Source: Pseudoselenomonas ruminis (GTDB lineage Bacteria > Bacillota > Negativicutes > Selenomonadales > Selenomonadaceae). From it: a stretch of 64,000 nt of DNA. Of this stretch, positions 1 through 8,662 are shown in pieces. Location: the NCBI RefSeq assembly GCF_008271295.1, contig NZ_VTOY01000009.1, forward strand, positions 1-64,000. The letters run 5' to 3'. Within the stretch, counting starts at the first letter, position 1. Each line of letters begins with the position of its first letter. The position numbers and the translations under genes were made by a program. Under the pieces are notes generated by a model, which saw only the letters and a program-made list of their open reading frames with translations, was not told the DNA's origin and did no database searches.

Positions 1-46
1 ATTTTTTTATTGTCCTCTTGACGGGGAGCAGTTCACTGGGCGTCAT
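1..46 (-). CDS. Possible 5' end of next gene, cut by window edge
   Basis: An ATG at 44-46 (minus strand) opens a frame that stays open to the window edge (first residues MTPSELLPVKRTIKK). It begins 11 bases past the zapA stop, so it could be the next gene of the same operon. No clear ribosome binding site is visible close to this ATG and only 15 codons can be read, so the product cannot be named and the start may be wrong. Confidence 0.25.
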   Translation of the reverse strand, partial: MTPSELLPVKRTIKK

Positions 47-56
47 TTGGTATTAT

Positions 57-317
57 TTATTTTTCCTCGAGAAGCTCTACAAGTTCATTATAGTCTTGCT
101 TGAGCTTATCAAATTCTTCTGCCAGCTGCAAGCAAGTCAACACCGCAATCTTGCGTTCATCAAAACTTCGCACTACCCGTGCCATCTGCTTCATGCGCTT
201 ATCGAGCTCTGCTGCCAGCTGGAGCATATGCTTCGGGTCATCGGTTTTCAGCGGATACGTATTGCCGTAGATTTCCACCAAGACCCGTTCCGCTTGTTTT
301 TTTATCTCTTCTGCCAT
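57..317 (-). CDS. zapA: Cell division protein ZapA-like
   Basis: An 86-residue protein whose N-terminal part (about residues 8-50, RVLVEIYGNTYPLKTDD then a helical stretch) matches the ZapA family, small proteins that bundle FtsZ filaments at the division ring in the cytoplasm. The C-terminal half is a long acidic and basic helix suited to coiled-coil dimerisation. The start is the ATG at 317, because a good AGAGGGAC site lies just upstream; an in-frame codon further up would run into pheT. It follows pheT by 10 bases, a common Firmicute arrangement, so it is probably expressed from the pheS T-box promoter. Family assignment rests on sequence resemblance only. Confidence 0.85.
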   Translation of the reverse strand: MAEEIKKQAERVLVEIYGNTYPLKTDDPKHMLQLAAELDKRMKQMARVVRSFDERKIAVLTCLQLAEEFDKLKQDYNELVELLEEK

Positions 318-327
318 AATGTCCCTC

Positions 328-2763
328 TTATGCACGAAGTTCTGCCTGGAATTTTTCCTCAACGGCCTTGAGAATGCTGTTAAAGCCTGCATCGGCCTCC
401 TCGTCGGTCAGCGTCTTGTCCTTGGACTGGAACTTGAGGTTGAACGCAAGACTCTTCTTGCCATCGGCCACATGCTCGCCCGTGTAAACATCGAACAGTG
501 TTACGCCACAGAAGAACTTGCCGCCGTTCCTCTCAATGACCGTCTTGATTGCGCCCTCGGCCACCGACTCGTCGACAACGATAGCAAGGTCCCGCGCAAT
601 TGCCGGATATTTCGGCAGCGACTCATAATGGAAGTTCTTCGCCGTGTATTTCATCAGCGTCTCGACATCCATCTCGAAGAGGTAAACCTTCTGCTTGATG
701 CCAAAGTTAGCGGCAACCGCCGGATGCAGCTCGCCCACCGTTGCGATTACTTCGCGGCCCTTCTTGAAGAGAGCCGTCTTGCCCGGATGCAGTGCGAAGT
801 GCTCGCCAGCCTCAACCGTATAGCCGGAAATCGAGAGCGCGCGGAAGAGTTCCTCGACAATGCCCTTCATATCATAGAAATCAACCATCTCGTTGCTCTG
901 GTTCCAGCCGAACGGATGACGGCGGCCCGTGATAAGGCCCGTGAGTTTTACGACCTCATCGGGAAGCTCCGTAACCGGCAGTGCCTTCGGATAGAATACC
1001 GGCGCCACATCGAACAGGCGGATATCGGTATTCTTGCGGGCAAAGTTGCGCACGGCATTTTCCATGATGCTCGTCAGCAAGCTCGTGCGGACCAGCGGTG
1101 CATCATCAGTCAGCGGGTTCATGATGGGGATAGCCTGACGCAGCATGCTGTCGGCCGGCACCTGCATCTTGTCAAACATCTCGGTGCTCGTAAAGCTGAA
1201 CGACAGCTCCTCAGTCATGCCAAGGCTTGCGAGCACGTGCTTGATTTTATCGATGAAGTTCTGGCGAGCGCTCTGACGGCCCTGCATGACGCGGCCAAAC
1301 GGCGTCGTCGACTGGATGTTGTCAAAGCCATAGATGCGCGAAACTTCCTCGGAAAGATCTTCCATATAAGTGCAGTCATTGCGCCAGGACGGAACCGTAG
1401 CCGTATAGACCTCCGCGCCTTTCTCCTCGATGGCAAAGCCAAGGCTTTCAAGAATCTCGACCATCTTAGCCCCAGCCAGCTTCGTGCCCAGGCGCTTGTT
1501 GATCTGCTCCGCCGTGAAGTCAATCTTGACCGGCTCTTTCGGCTGCGGATAAACATCGACGATGCCCTTCGTAACCGTGCAGGCGCCCATTTCCTGCAGG
1601 AGCTGGGCCGCACGGTCGAGGGCTCGCGGCGTATTCGTTACATCGACCCCGCGCTCGAAGCGGCCCGATGCCTCAGAATGCAGGCCGCAGCTGCGTGACG
1701 TACGGCGAATGTTCGGACCGTAGAACGAAGCTGCCTCGAGAACGACCGTCGTCGTCTTCTCGGTGACTTCCGTCTCGAGGCCGCCCATGACACCAGCCAG
1801 GCCAGCCGGCTTCTCATCGTCAGCGATGACGAGCTCCGTGCCCTTGGCTACCCGCGACGAATCGTCGAGGGTATGGAGGTTCTCGCCAGCCTTGGCGACA
1901 CGAGCCGTCAGGTGATGGCCCTTGATTTCATCATAGTCATACGCATGCATCGGCTGGCCCAGCTCGATCATGACAAAGTTCGTGACATCGACGACGTTGT
2001 TGATGGCGCGGATGCCAGCCCCTTCCAAGCGCTGCTGCATCCATTCCGGCGACGGGCCTATCTTGACGTTCTTCAGCACGCGGGCCGAGAAACGGTCACA
2101 GAGGTCCTTGGCCTCGATATCAATCTTGACCATGTCCGCAGCACTTGCCGCATCGTCCTCGTTCACCTTGATTTCCGGGTAATGCGGCTCGTTACCCGTC
2201 AGCACAGCGGCCTCACGCACGAGACCCATGACGCTGAAGCAGTCGCCACGGTTGGCCGTGAGCTCGAATTCGAGCACGACATCGTCAAGGCCCAGCACAT
2301 CTTTAGCCGGAACGCCAACCGGCGTATCAGCCGGCAGGATGTAGATGCCGTTCTTCTGCTCCTCCGGCAGCTTGTCGAGGTCCATGTGAAGCTCATCAGC
2401 CGAGCAGAGCATGCCGTTCGACGGCAGACCGCGCAGCTTGCCTTTCTTGATATGAAGGCCATTGGGCAGATGCGCGCCAATCATAGCCACCGGCACAATC
2501 TGGCCCTCTTTGACATTCTGCGCACCCGTGATGATCTGGATGAGCTCTTTTTCGCCCACATTCATCTGGCAAATCTGCAGATGATCCGAATCCGGATGTG
2601 CTTCGAGTTTTTCAATGCGGCCCGTGACGACCTTATCGAGTCCCTCATCCGCGCGAATGACGTTCTCGACCGGCACACCGGACATCGTATATTTATCGGC
2701 AAGTTCTTCTGCCGTTTCGTCAAATTTAATGTAATCGTTCAGCCATTTAATGGAAACCTGCAT
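328..2763 (-). CDS. pheT: Phenylalanine--tRNA ligase beta subunit
   Basis: An 811-residue beta subunit of the alpha2-beta2 phenylalanyl-tRNA synthetase. The N-terminus MQVSIKWLNDYIKFD and the tRNA-binding (EMAP-like) domain at about residues 40-150 are typical, followed by B3/B4 and B5 domains and a C-terminal ferredoxin-fold anticodon-binding domain (YPAIARDLAIVVDE and onward). Length fits the bacterial family. A strong GAGG-type ribosome site precedes the ATG. It lies 18 bases downstream of pheS in the same operon, so its expression should follow the T-box that senses uncharged tRNA-Phe. Confidence 0.98.
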   Translation of the reverse strand: MQVSIKWLNDYIKFDETAEELADKYTMSGVPVENVIRADEGLDKVVTGRIEKLEAHPDSDHLQICQMNVGEKELIQIITGAQNVKEGQIVPVAMIGAHLPNGLHIKKGKLRGLPSNGMLCSADELHMDLDKLPEEQKNGIYILPADTPVGVPAKDVLGLDDVVLEFELTANRGDCFSVMGLVREAAVLTGNEPHYPEIKVNEDDAASAADMVKIDIEAKDLCDRFSARVLKNVKIGPSPEWMQQRLEGAGIRAINNVVDVTNFVMIELGQPMHAYDYDEIKGHHLTARVAKAGENLHTLDDSSRVAKGTELVIADDEKPAGLAGVMGGLETEVTEKTTTVVLEAASFYGPNIRRTSRSCGLHSEASGRFERGVDVTNTPRALDRAAQLLQEMGACTVTKGIVDVYPQPKEPVKIDFTAEQINKRLGTKLAGAKMVEILESLGFAIEEKGAEVYTATVPSWRNDCTYMEDLSEEVSRIYGFDNIQSTTPFGRVMQGRQSARQNFIDKIKHVLASLGMTEELSFSFTSTEMFDKMQVPADSMLRQAIPIMNPLTDDAPLVRTSLLTSIMENAVRNFARKNTDIRLFDVAPVFYPKALPVTELPDEVVKLTGLITGRRHPFGWNQSNEMVDFYDMKGIVEELFRALSISGYTVEAGEHFALHPGKTALFKKGREVIATVGELHPAVAANFGIKQKVYLFEMDVETLMKYTAKNFHYESLPKYPAIARDLAIVVDESVAEGAIKTVIERNGGKFFCGVTLFDVYTGEHVADGKKSLAFNLKFQSKDKTLTDEEADAGFNSILKAVEEKFQAELRA

Positions 2764-2781
2764 CGTATAACCTCCTCAATC

Positions 2782-4053
<1,272 letters not shown>

Positions 4054-4059
4054 CGTTAA

Positions 4060-4088
4060 AGTGTAACATAGATACCAGCATTTTGCAA
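4060..4088 (-). promoter_or_regulatory. Promoter of the pheS operon
   Basis: On the minus strand a -35 TTGCAA (4083-4088) and -10 TACACT (4060-4065) are separated by exactly 17 bases. Transcription would begin about 4053, at the 5' edge of the T-box leader. Confidence 0.75.
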
Positions 4089-4115
4089 ATCGCCAGCAGC
4101 AATCCCTATGATGTA

Positions 4116-4144
4116 TTGAAAAAGCCAGCCAAAAGCCTTATAAT
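4116..4144 (+). promoter_or_regulatory. Promoter of the candidate antisense RNA
   Basis: TTGAAA at 4116-4121 and TATAAT at 4139-4144 with 17 bases between them, on the plus strand. No protein-coding gene follows on this strand. The transcript would run about 107 bases into the terminator at 4214-4257. Confidence 0.75.
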
Positions 4145-4150
4145 GTAAAT

Positions 4151-4257
4151 AGAAAAAGGCCACCGATAGACGGATTATTCCCTCGCTCGATGGTTAATGA
4201 CTAAATATCTTTAGAAATAACCGCCGTTTTTCGAGGACAGGCGGTTATTTCTTTTTT
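4151..4257 (+). ncRNA. Candidate type I antitoxin-like antisense RNA
   Basis: A short transcript predicted from the promoter at 4116-4144 to the hairpin-plus-T-run at 4214-4257. It has no plausible reading frame of its own (the ATG at 4190 stops after four codons). It is fully antisense to the 3' end of the small hydrophobic gene on the minus strand and shares its terminator stem. Convergent small RNA and toxin mRNA meeting at a shared terminator is the layout of Fst/par and TxpA/RatA type I systems. The assignment is inferred from architecture; no homology search was possible. Confidence 0.55.
4214..4257 (+). terminator. Shared terminator of toxin-like mRNA and antisense RNA
   Basis: A 12-bp perfect stem, GAAATAACCGCC (4214-4225) with GGCGGTTATTTC (4240-4251), then TTTTTT on the plus strand. 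The minus strand side lacks a good T-run, so minus transcripts may read on to a weaker hairpin at about 4157-4192. Confidence 0.85.
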
Positions 4258-4319
4258 ACCTCTATAATGAGGAGCAGGAGAAGCAGGAGCTTCAGCGTGT
4301 CCGCATCTATCGGTAACAC
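4245..4319 (-). CDS. Small hydrophobic peptide, candidate type I toxin
   Basis: A 24-codon frame ending at a TAA (4245-4247) that lies inside the shared terminator stem. The peptide has a short polar N-terminus, a hydrophobic core LKLLLLLLLIIE and a basic tail VKKK, the plan of Fst/Ldr/TxpA-like membrane toxins. The start is uncertain: GTG at 4317-4319 is in frame, but the best ribosome site (GGAGG, about 4318-4323) overlaps it and is better placed for the ATA at 4308-4310. A TATAAT/TTGTTC promoter lies about 125 bases upstream. The start region ACCGATAGA (4306-4314) is perfectly complementary to 4162-4170 near the 3' end of a longer transcript, which could hide the start. Not recognised as a named family member. 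Confidence 0.5.
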   Translation of the reverse strand: MLPIDADTLKLLLLLLLIIEVKKK

Positions 4320-4424
4320 CTCCACTTCTGGTTGGCCAATCGACCGCGCTTACGCTTGGCCTCAAAGCACCTTTCTGCGAGGGTGTACGTTGCAAATAAT
4401 CCGCCTACCGTATCTGGTGGCCTT

Positions 4425-4441
4425 GGCAGGCCAAGCCTGCC
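4425..4441 (-). other. 5'-terminal stem-loop of the toxin-like mRNA
   Basis: GGCAGGC-loop-GCCTGCC, a perfect 7-bp stem at the predicted +1 of the minus-strand transcript. Terminal 5' stems that stabilise the message and limit ribosome access are typical of type I toxin mRNAs; here the role is inferred. Confidence 0.55.
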
Positions 4442-4447
4442 GCACAC

Positions 4448-4476
4448 ATTATATCATGCCCCGTCCAAGCGAACAA
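4448..4476 (-). promoter_or_regulatory. Promoter of the toxin-like mRNA
   Basis: Minus strand -35 TTGTTC (4471-4476), 17-base spacer, -10 TATAAT (4448-4453) preceded by TGA. Start predicted near 4441, giving a leader of about 120 bases before the small hydrophobic frame. Confidence 0.7.
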
Positions 4477-4522
4477 CCTCAAAGTGAGTTGTTGCAAAAA
4501 CAAAGCATACCAATTCATGATT

Positions 4523-6334
4523 TTATAGTGATGAATAATATTTTTTTACAAATGCCGCCATCAACATTCGACGCTGTCTAAGAAACTCTGCATAATCTTC
4601 ATACGTCATTGTTGTTATTTTTTCTGGTATGGCATTCTCTTGCAAATTCATCCGCAATTGCGTTCTCTCAGTGATATTACCGATTTCTATCTTTTTAGTC
4701 TCACACTGTTTACTGATTTTCTGAAAATAAATATTAGGAGCATCATCACTAATCGCCTTATTGACTTGCGTATCCAAATAAGTATAGTTAGCTACCTGAT
4801 TGTATTGGCTATTGCTTGTGATTCCATTACGCTTGAGGTAGGCCTTGGGGAAAATGTGATGGACATCGCCAGCAACATTCATCAAATCAGAAATCATCGT
4901 TCCATGCATGAATAAGGAATTGCTTCCCCGATTGATTTGTGCAGCCAAAAACGTATGAAAGGCGGGGCTACTTCCTGACGCTGTTTCCAACCGCTGAGGA
5001 AGCGTAATATCCCAATAAGTATCCGAAAGAACAGAAGCCTCGATCTCTTTCGCAAAGGTTAGAAACCCCTTTTCATTAATCATACGGATATCTCGGCTCA
5101 TTACCGATTCTGGCGACCCCACATAACGGCCAGTTAGTGTCGATAAAACGAACCACTTTTGAACCAATCTCTTAATCTGTACTGAGGGAATTGTATTATC
5201 GTCCAACAAACGCAAATACAACATATAAGCAAAATCCAATGTCATTTGTGAGTTTAGCAGCTTACTAGATTTAAAGCCAGCACCTTTGATTGCCAGTACA
5301 AAGCCCTGGAAATTATTTTCATTTATGAACGCACGTATCCCTTCGCCTAAACGCCGGTATGAATCTGCAATAATATCTTCCCGGAATTCTTTCGTCTCAA
5401 AATCACGTCCAGATAACAGACTGACAAGATCTGCTAGTTTGCCACGGCTAAACTTATACATAAATGCCACGCGAAGCATATCGCCATAATCCGGTTCATA
5501 TATTTCTTCATGGTCTTTAGCCAGCCATTTGATTTTATCTGCATACGGCGTAGCAATAAAATTTTCATCTTTAACCATCTGCGCATAAAAATCCGGTTTT
5601 ACTGCCAAATGACAGAAATAATCTACAACTTTGCGCAGGAGATTTCCCTGATGAGCTGTATCCGAAGCCATTTTCGACATAACAAAGTCAGACTGGCTCA
5701 GTGATGTCCCTTTCGAATTAATTCGAATAAAAATTTCTGTTACCTCATCAATATCCAAAGACTGATCAAGTTCAATCACGCCAATTTGCCTGTCAGCAAT
5801 CTTTTTGACACCAGTAATTGTCTCTGATAAATCATCAATATCCACCTCTGGATTATTGGCAGCATATTTATTTTCAAAGGCACGTTGCTTAAATCCCGCT
5901 TTAAATATCTCTGAAATATCCGGAATCCACTTCTTGTCCTTCAAGTGTGATGCATCCTGTACGGCAAAACGCTTAGATGAATCTTTTGCTTGTGGATTAA
6001 AAGCAATCTTAATGCGATCAAGATTAAAATCTTCATCCATCACCTTTTTCCCTGAAATAGCTGCCATTATAGCGGTAATACGCTGCTGACCATCAATCAA
6101 GATATGATTTCCACGTGACATACTACCATCCTTTGTACGTACATCCGGATTTTTCCAGGTGATGATATATCCAGTAGGATAGCCATTATAGAGCGAGTCG
6201 ATCAAGTCGCGTACTTGGCTACGTCTCCAAACAAAGGGGCGTTGTATTTCAGGAATTACAAATTCCTCCGCATCAATCATCCCAAGGATTGAACCAATCC
6301 CCAATGAACGCAAGGTAAATTTTTCTGTTTGCAT
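4523..6334 (-). CDS. GmrSD-family type IV restriction enzyme (DUF262-DUF1524)
   Basis: A 603-residue protein. The N-terminal DUF262 (ParB/sulfiredoxin-like, GmrS) domain carries the signature DGQQR at residues 81-85, with the preceding IPEIQRPFVW segment. The C-terminal DUF1524 (GmrD) domain has an HNH-type nuclease motif VHHIFPKAY at 491-499. Fused GmrS-GmrD proteins act as NTP-driven type IV endonucleases that cut DNA with modified, often glucosylated, cytosines, so the likely role is phage defence. A GGAGATAGG site precedes the ATG. It is a single-gene unit, much richer in AT than the flanking housekeeping genes, suggesting transfer. Substrate specificity cannot be read from the sequence. 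Confidence 0.9.
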   Translation of the reverse strand: MQTEKFTLRSLGIGSILGMIDAEEFVIPEIQRPFVWRRSQVRDLIDSLYNGYPTGYIITWKNPDVRTKDGSMSRGNHILIDGQQRITAIMAAISGKKVMDEDFNLDRIKIAFNPQAKDSSKRFAVQDASHLKDKKWIPDISEIFKAGFKQRAFENKYAANNPEVDIDDLSETITGVKKIADRQIGVIELDQSLDIDEVTEIFIRINSKGTSLSQSDFVMSKMASDTAHQGNLLRKVVDYFCHLAVKPDFYAQMVKDENFIATPYADKIKWLAKDHEEIYEPDYGDMLRVAFMYKFSRGKLADLVSLLSGRDFETKEFREDIIADSYRRLGEGIRAFINENNFQGFVLAIKGAGFKSSKLLNSQMTLDFAYMLYLRLLDDNTIPSVQIKRLVQKWFVLSTLTGRYVGSPESVMSRDIRMINEKGFLTFAKEIEASVLSDTYWDITLPQRLETASGSSPAFHTFLAAQINRGSNSLFMHGTMISDLMNVAGDVHHIFPKAYLKRNGITSNSQYNQVANYTYLDTQVNKAISDDAPNIYFQKISKQCETKKIEIGNITERTQLRMNLQENAIPEKITTMTYEDYAEFLRQRRMLMAAFVKKYYSSL

Positions 6335-6510
6335 CCTATCTCCAACTTCCTGTTTTTAAATTCTGTCATGCTTTACCTAGGATAACTATTTATTCTTTAA
6401 TTTTTGTAGTAATTTCTCCTTAATAGAACTTTTATAAAATTTGGCTTATCCACAAAAGAGCCGACGCTCTTTCTAAAACTTATCTCCTTCTGTTTCTTCC
6501 AGCAACTGCA

Positions 6511-6708
6511 CTAACACCTTATAATCAAGATATCATCGACCAGATAGCCGCTCCCTTGTGTATGGAGGATATCGTAATTGGGAACAAGATACTCGTCGAT
6601 GCAACCTGTTGCCTGAAGTTTTTGGTAAACCTGCTTAGGGGACAAATTCCACATATTCGCACAGGCATGAATCATATAAACAACAAATTCCATTGTAGTC
6701 TTGTTCAT
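6511..6708 (-). CDS. DUF3791 family small protein
   Basis: A 65-residue protein ending ...EYLVPNYDILHTQGSGYLVDDILIIRC. The C-terminal pattern (x-YDxLHTQGxxYLVDDI) is the hallmark of DUF3791, a family of unknown function often encoded beside DUF3990 proteins. The ATG at 6708 is preferred over the one two codons upstream because the GGAGG is then 7 bases away rather than 1. No DUF3990 partner is present here; the neighbour is the GmrSD gene. It may be an orphan left from an accessory module. AT-rich like its neighbour. Confidence 0.75.
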   Translation of the reverse strand: MNKTTMEFVVYMIHACANMWNLSPKQVYQKLQATGCIDEYLVPNYDILHTQGSGYLVDDILIIRC

Positions 6709-6826
6709 TTCCATTCCTCCTGCCTTAGTAAACCAATTATAATTTGCTGATAATAATTATACTATTTTTTCCTCTATTTAGAAAGATTTTATCCCTCGGC
6801 AAGAAGTTTTCTGCCCCCCACCAAAA

Positions 6827-6878
6827 GAGCCAGCAATCAGAGTTATCTAGTTGACCACTCTGATTGCCGGCTCTTTTT
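6827..6878. terminator. Bidirectional terminator
   Basis: A long near-perfect stem, GAGCCAGCAATCAGAGT (6827-6843) with its complement (6857-6873), followed by TTTTT on the plus strand and TTTTGG on the minus. On the minus strand it closes the mutA-mutB-meaB-msrA-like operon. Confidence 0.88.
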
Positions 6879-6915
6879 ATCCTCTACCGATTGCTTCCCC
6901 TATTTATTTTGTTAC

Positions 6916-7443
6916 CTAGTACCGCACCTGCTCCCGAAACGATTTCCAATCGATAAACGATTCGGCGTCGGGATGTTTGGTGTAGTAGTTTTGATGCTCT
7001 TCGGCGGCTTCGCGGAAAGTTTTCAGCGAGGTGGCTTTGGCGTAGCATTTGCGTACGGCTTTGCTGTTGGGGTCGTTGATGGTAAGGCCGGCCCCTGTTG
7101 CCGCTGGGGCTTTGCCGCGGCTTGCGAGGAAGTGCATGTAGAACTGCAAGTGCGGTTCGTCTTCGGCATCGGTGTACCAGACACCAGCGCGGAATTCTTT
7201 GCCAATCGCCTTGCCCTGGCCATCGGGACGGTATGGTGTCACGACGGCAAACAGGATATCCATGAGCATGGAGAGGTCCACTTTTTTCGGATTGTACTCG
7301 ACTTCGATGCCATGCACCTCATCGTCGTTACCCTCTCCCGTCAGGTAGCCAACGCGCGTTGTTACGACGCCGGGCAGGCCGGAAAAAACCGCCTGCAACT
7401 CGTGGAAATCACCGCCCGAAAAGTAAATCTTTTTCGTATACAT
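6916..7443 (-). CDS. MsrA-fold protein lacking the catalytic cysteine
   Basis: A 175-residue protein that follows the peptide-methionine (S)-S-oxide reductase family along its whole length: LPGVVTTRVGYLTGE, VHGIEVEYNPKKVD, the FRAGVWYTDAEDE segment (YRSxIxYT in MsrA) and the C-terminal AAEEHQNYYTKHPD. However, the active-site motif GCFW near the N-terminus is replaced by GGDFHE, so the nucleophilic cysteine is absent. The only cysteine is in VRKCYAK, far from that loop. It starts 3 bases after the meaB stop and is the last gene of the methylmalonyl-CoA mutase operon. It is unlikely to reduce methionine sulfoxide by the normal route; it might bind it or do something else. Confidence 0.85.
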   Translation of the reverse strand: MYTKKIYFSGGDFHELQAVFSGLPGVVTTRVGYLTGEGNDDEVHGIEVEYNPKKVDLSMLMDILFAVVTPYRPDGQGKAIGKEFRAGVWYTDAEDEPHLQFYMHFLASRGKAPAATGAGLTINDPNSKAVRKCYAKATSLKTFREAAEEHQNYYTKHPDAESFIDWKSFREQVRY

Positions 7444-7445
7444 GC

Positions 7446-8648
7446 CTAGCGCCCGCCTCCTTTGTCTTCCCGCGGATGGAACAAATCGTCCTGCCTTGCG
7501 GCCGCCCGCTGCACGTCAAACATGTGGATGAGCTCGGCCACCGCCTGCGTCGGCGAAATCGTACCGCCAAGCACGGCCTCCTTGACCTCGGGCATCCTGC
7601 CCTTGATGACGGGGTCCTCGAGGAACAAATTGTGCAGATGCTCGTCAATCATGCTGTGCATCCAATCGAGCAGCTGTCCATCGCGGCGCTTTTGGAACAC
7701 GCCGCTTTTCTTGGTCATCTGTTCAAAGGCCTGCATGACTTCCCAGAGTTCTTTGAGCCCGGTCTTTTCGATGGCTGAGGCCAGATACGCATGCGTAGGC
7801 CAGCCCGGTGTAGCCGGACGGATGTATTCAATCATGCGCTCGAACTCGCCGCGCGCCACTTTGGCCTTGGTGAGATTATCGCCATCGGCCTTGTTGACGA
7901 CAATCGCATCGGCAAGTTCCATAATCCCCTTTTTGATGCCTTGCAATTCATCGCCAGCGCCGGTCAGCACGACGAGCATGAAGAAATCCACCATCGACCG
8001 CACCGTCGTTTCTGACTGGCCGACGCCTACGGTCTCGATGAGGATGATATCATAGCCAGCGGCCTCACACATCAGCATGGTCTCACGGCTTTTGCGGGCC
8101 ACTCCCCCAAGTGTCCCGCCAGCCGGCGAGGGCCGGATAAAGGCCTCGGGCCGTCTTGAGAGCGTCCCCATGCGCGTCTTGTCGCCAAGGATAGAGCCCT
8201 TGGTGACTGAACTCGTCGGGTCAACGGTTAAGATGGCCACGCGATGCCCTTCATCGCAAAGCATGTTGCCGAGCGCCTCAATCATCGTGCTCTTGCCAGC
8301 CCCCGGCACACCGGTGATGCCGATGCGCAGTGCCTTGCCCGTGCGCGGCAAAAGCCGCTGGAGCACGCGCTGGGCTTTCTTGAAATGGCGCGGACTGTTG
8401 CTCTCGATGAGCGTGATGGCCCGCGACAACGTCATGCGGTCACCATTTGCCACGCCTTCGACATACTCGTCTTCGGTCAGCACCATGCGCCGCTTGGGCC
8501 GCAGTTTGCCGCTTTGGATGGCCGGATTGATATTGCCGACCGTCGTATCCTTGATGCCCTCGATGCCGCCCATGACTGAGCAGGCAAATTTTTCATCCTT
8601 TTCCTCTGGCACCCAGCTCGGCTTGCTGACCGAATATTTCTGTGCCAT
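7446..8648 (-). CDS. meaB: Methylmalonyl-CoA mutase-associated GTPase MeaB
   Basis: A 400-residue G3E P-loop GTPase. The Walker A motif GVPGAGKST is at about residue 113, followed by VDPTSSVTKGSILGDKTRM, the switch region ETVGVGQSE and the base-specificity motif NKAD. MeaB (ArgK) proteins chaperone adenosylcobalamin loading and protect methylmalonyl-CoA mutase from inactivation. It lies 14 bases downstream of mutB and reads in the same direction, which fits. About 60 extra N-terminal residues precede the usual MeaB core. A GGGGGG stretch serves as ribosome site. Confidence 0.96.
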   Translation of the reverse strand: MAQKYSVSKPSWVPEEKDEKFACSVMGGIEGIKDTTVGNINPAIQSGKLRPKRRMVLTEDEYVEGVANGDRMTLSRAITLIESNSPRHFKKAQRVLQRLLPRTGKALRIGITGVPGAGKSTMIEALGNMLCDEGHRVAILTVDPTSSVTKGSILGDKTRMGTLSRRPEAFIRPSPAGGTLGGVARKSRETMLMCEAAGYDIILIETVGVGQSETTVRSMVDFFMLVVLTGAGDELQGIKKGIMELADAIVVNKADGDNLTKAKVARGEFERMIEYIRPATPGWPTHAYLASAIEKTGLKELWEVMQAFEQMTKKSGVFQKRRDGQLLDWMHSMIDEHLHNLFLEDPVIKGRMPEVKEAVLGGTISPTQAVAELIHMFDVQRAAARQDDLFHPREDKGGGR

Positions 8649-8662
8649 GCGTATTACCCCCC

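Noticed and set aside
4201-4395. 64-codon minus-strand frame overlapping the toxin-like locus
   Set aside because: It runs through the terminator in a different frame and shows no hydrophobic or domain pattern; the alternative frame fits the promoter and terminator better.
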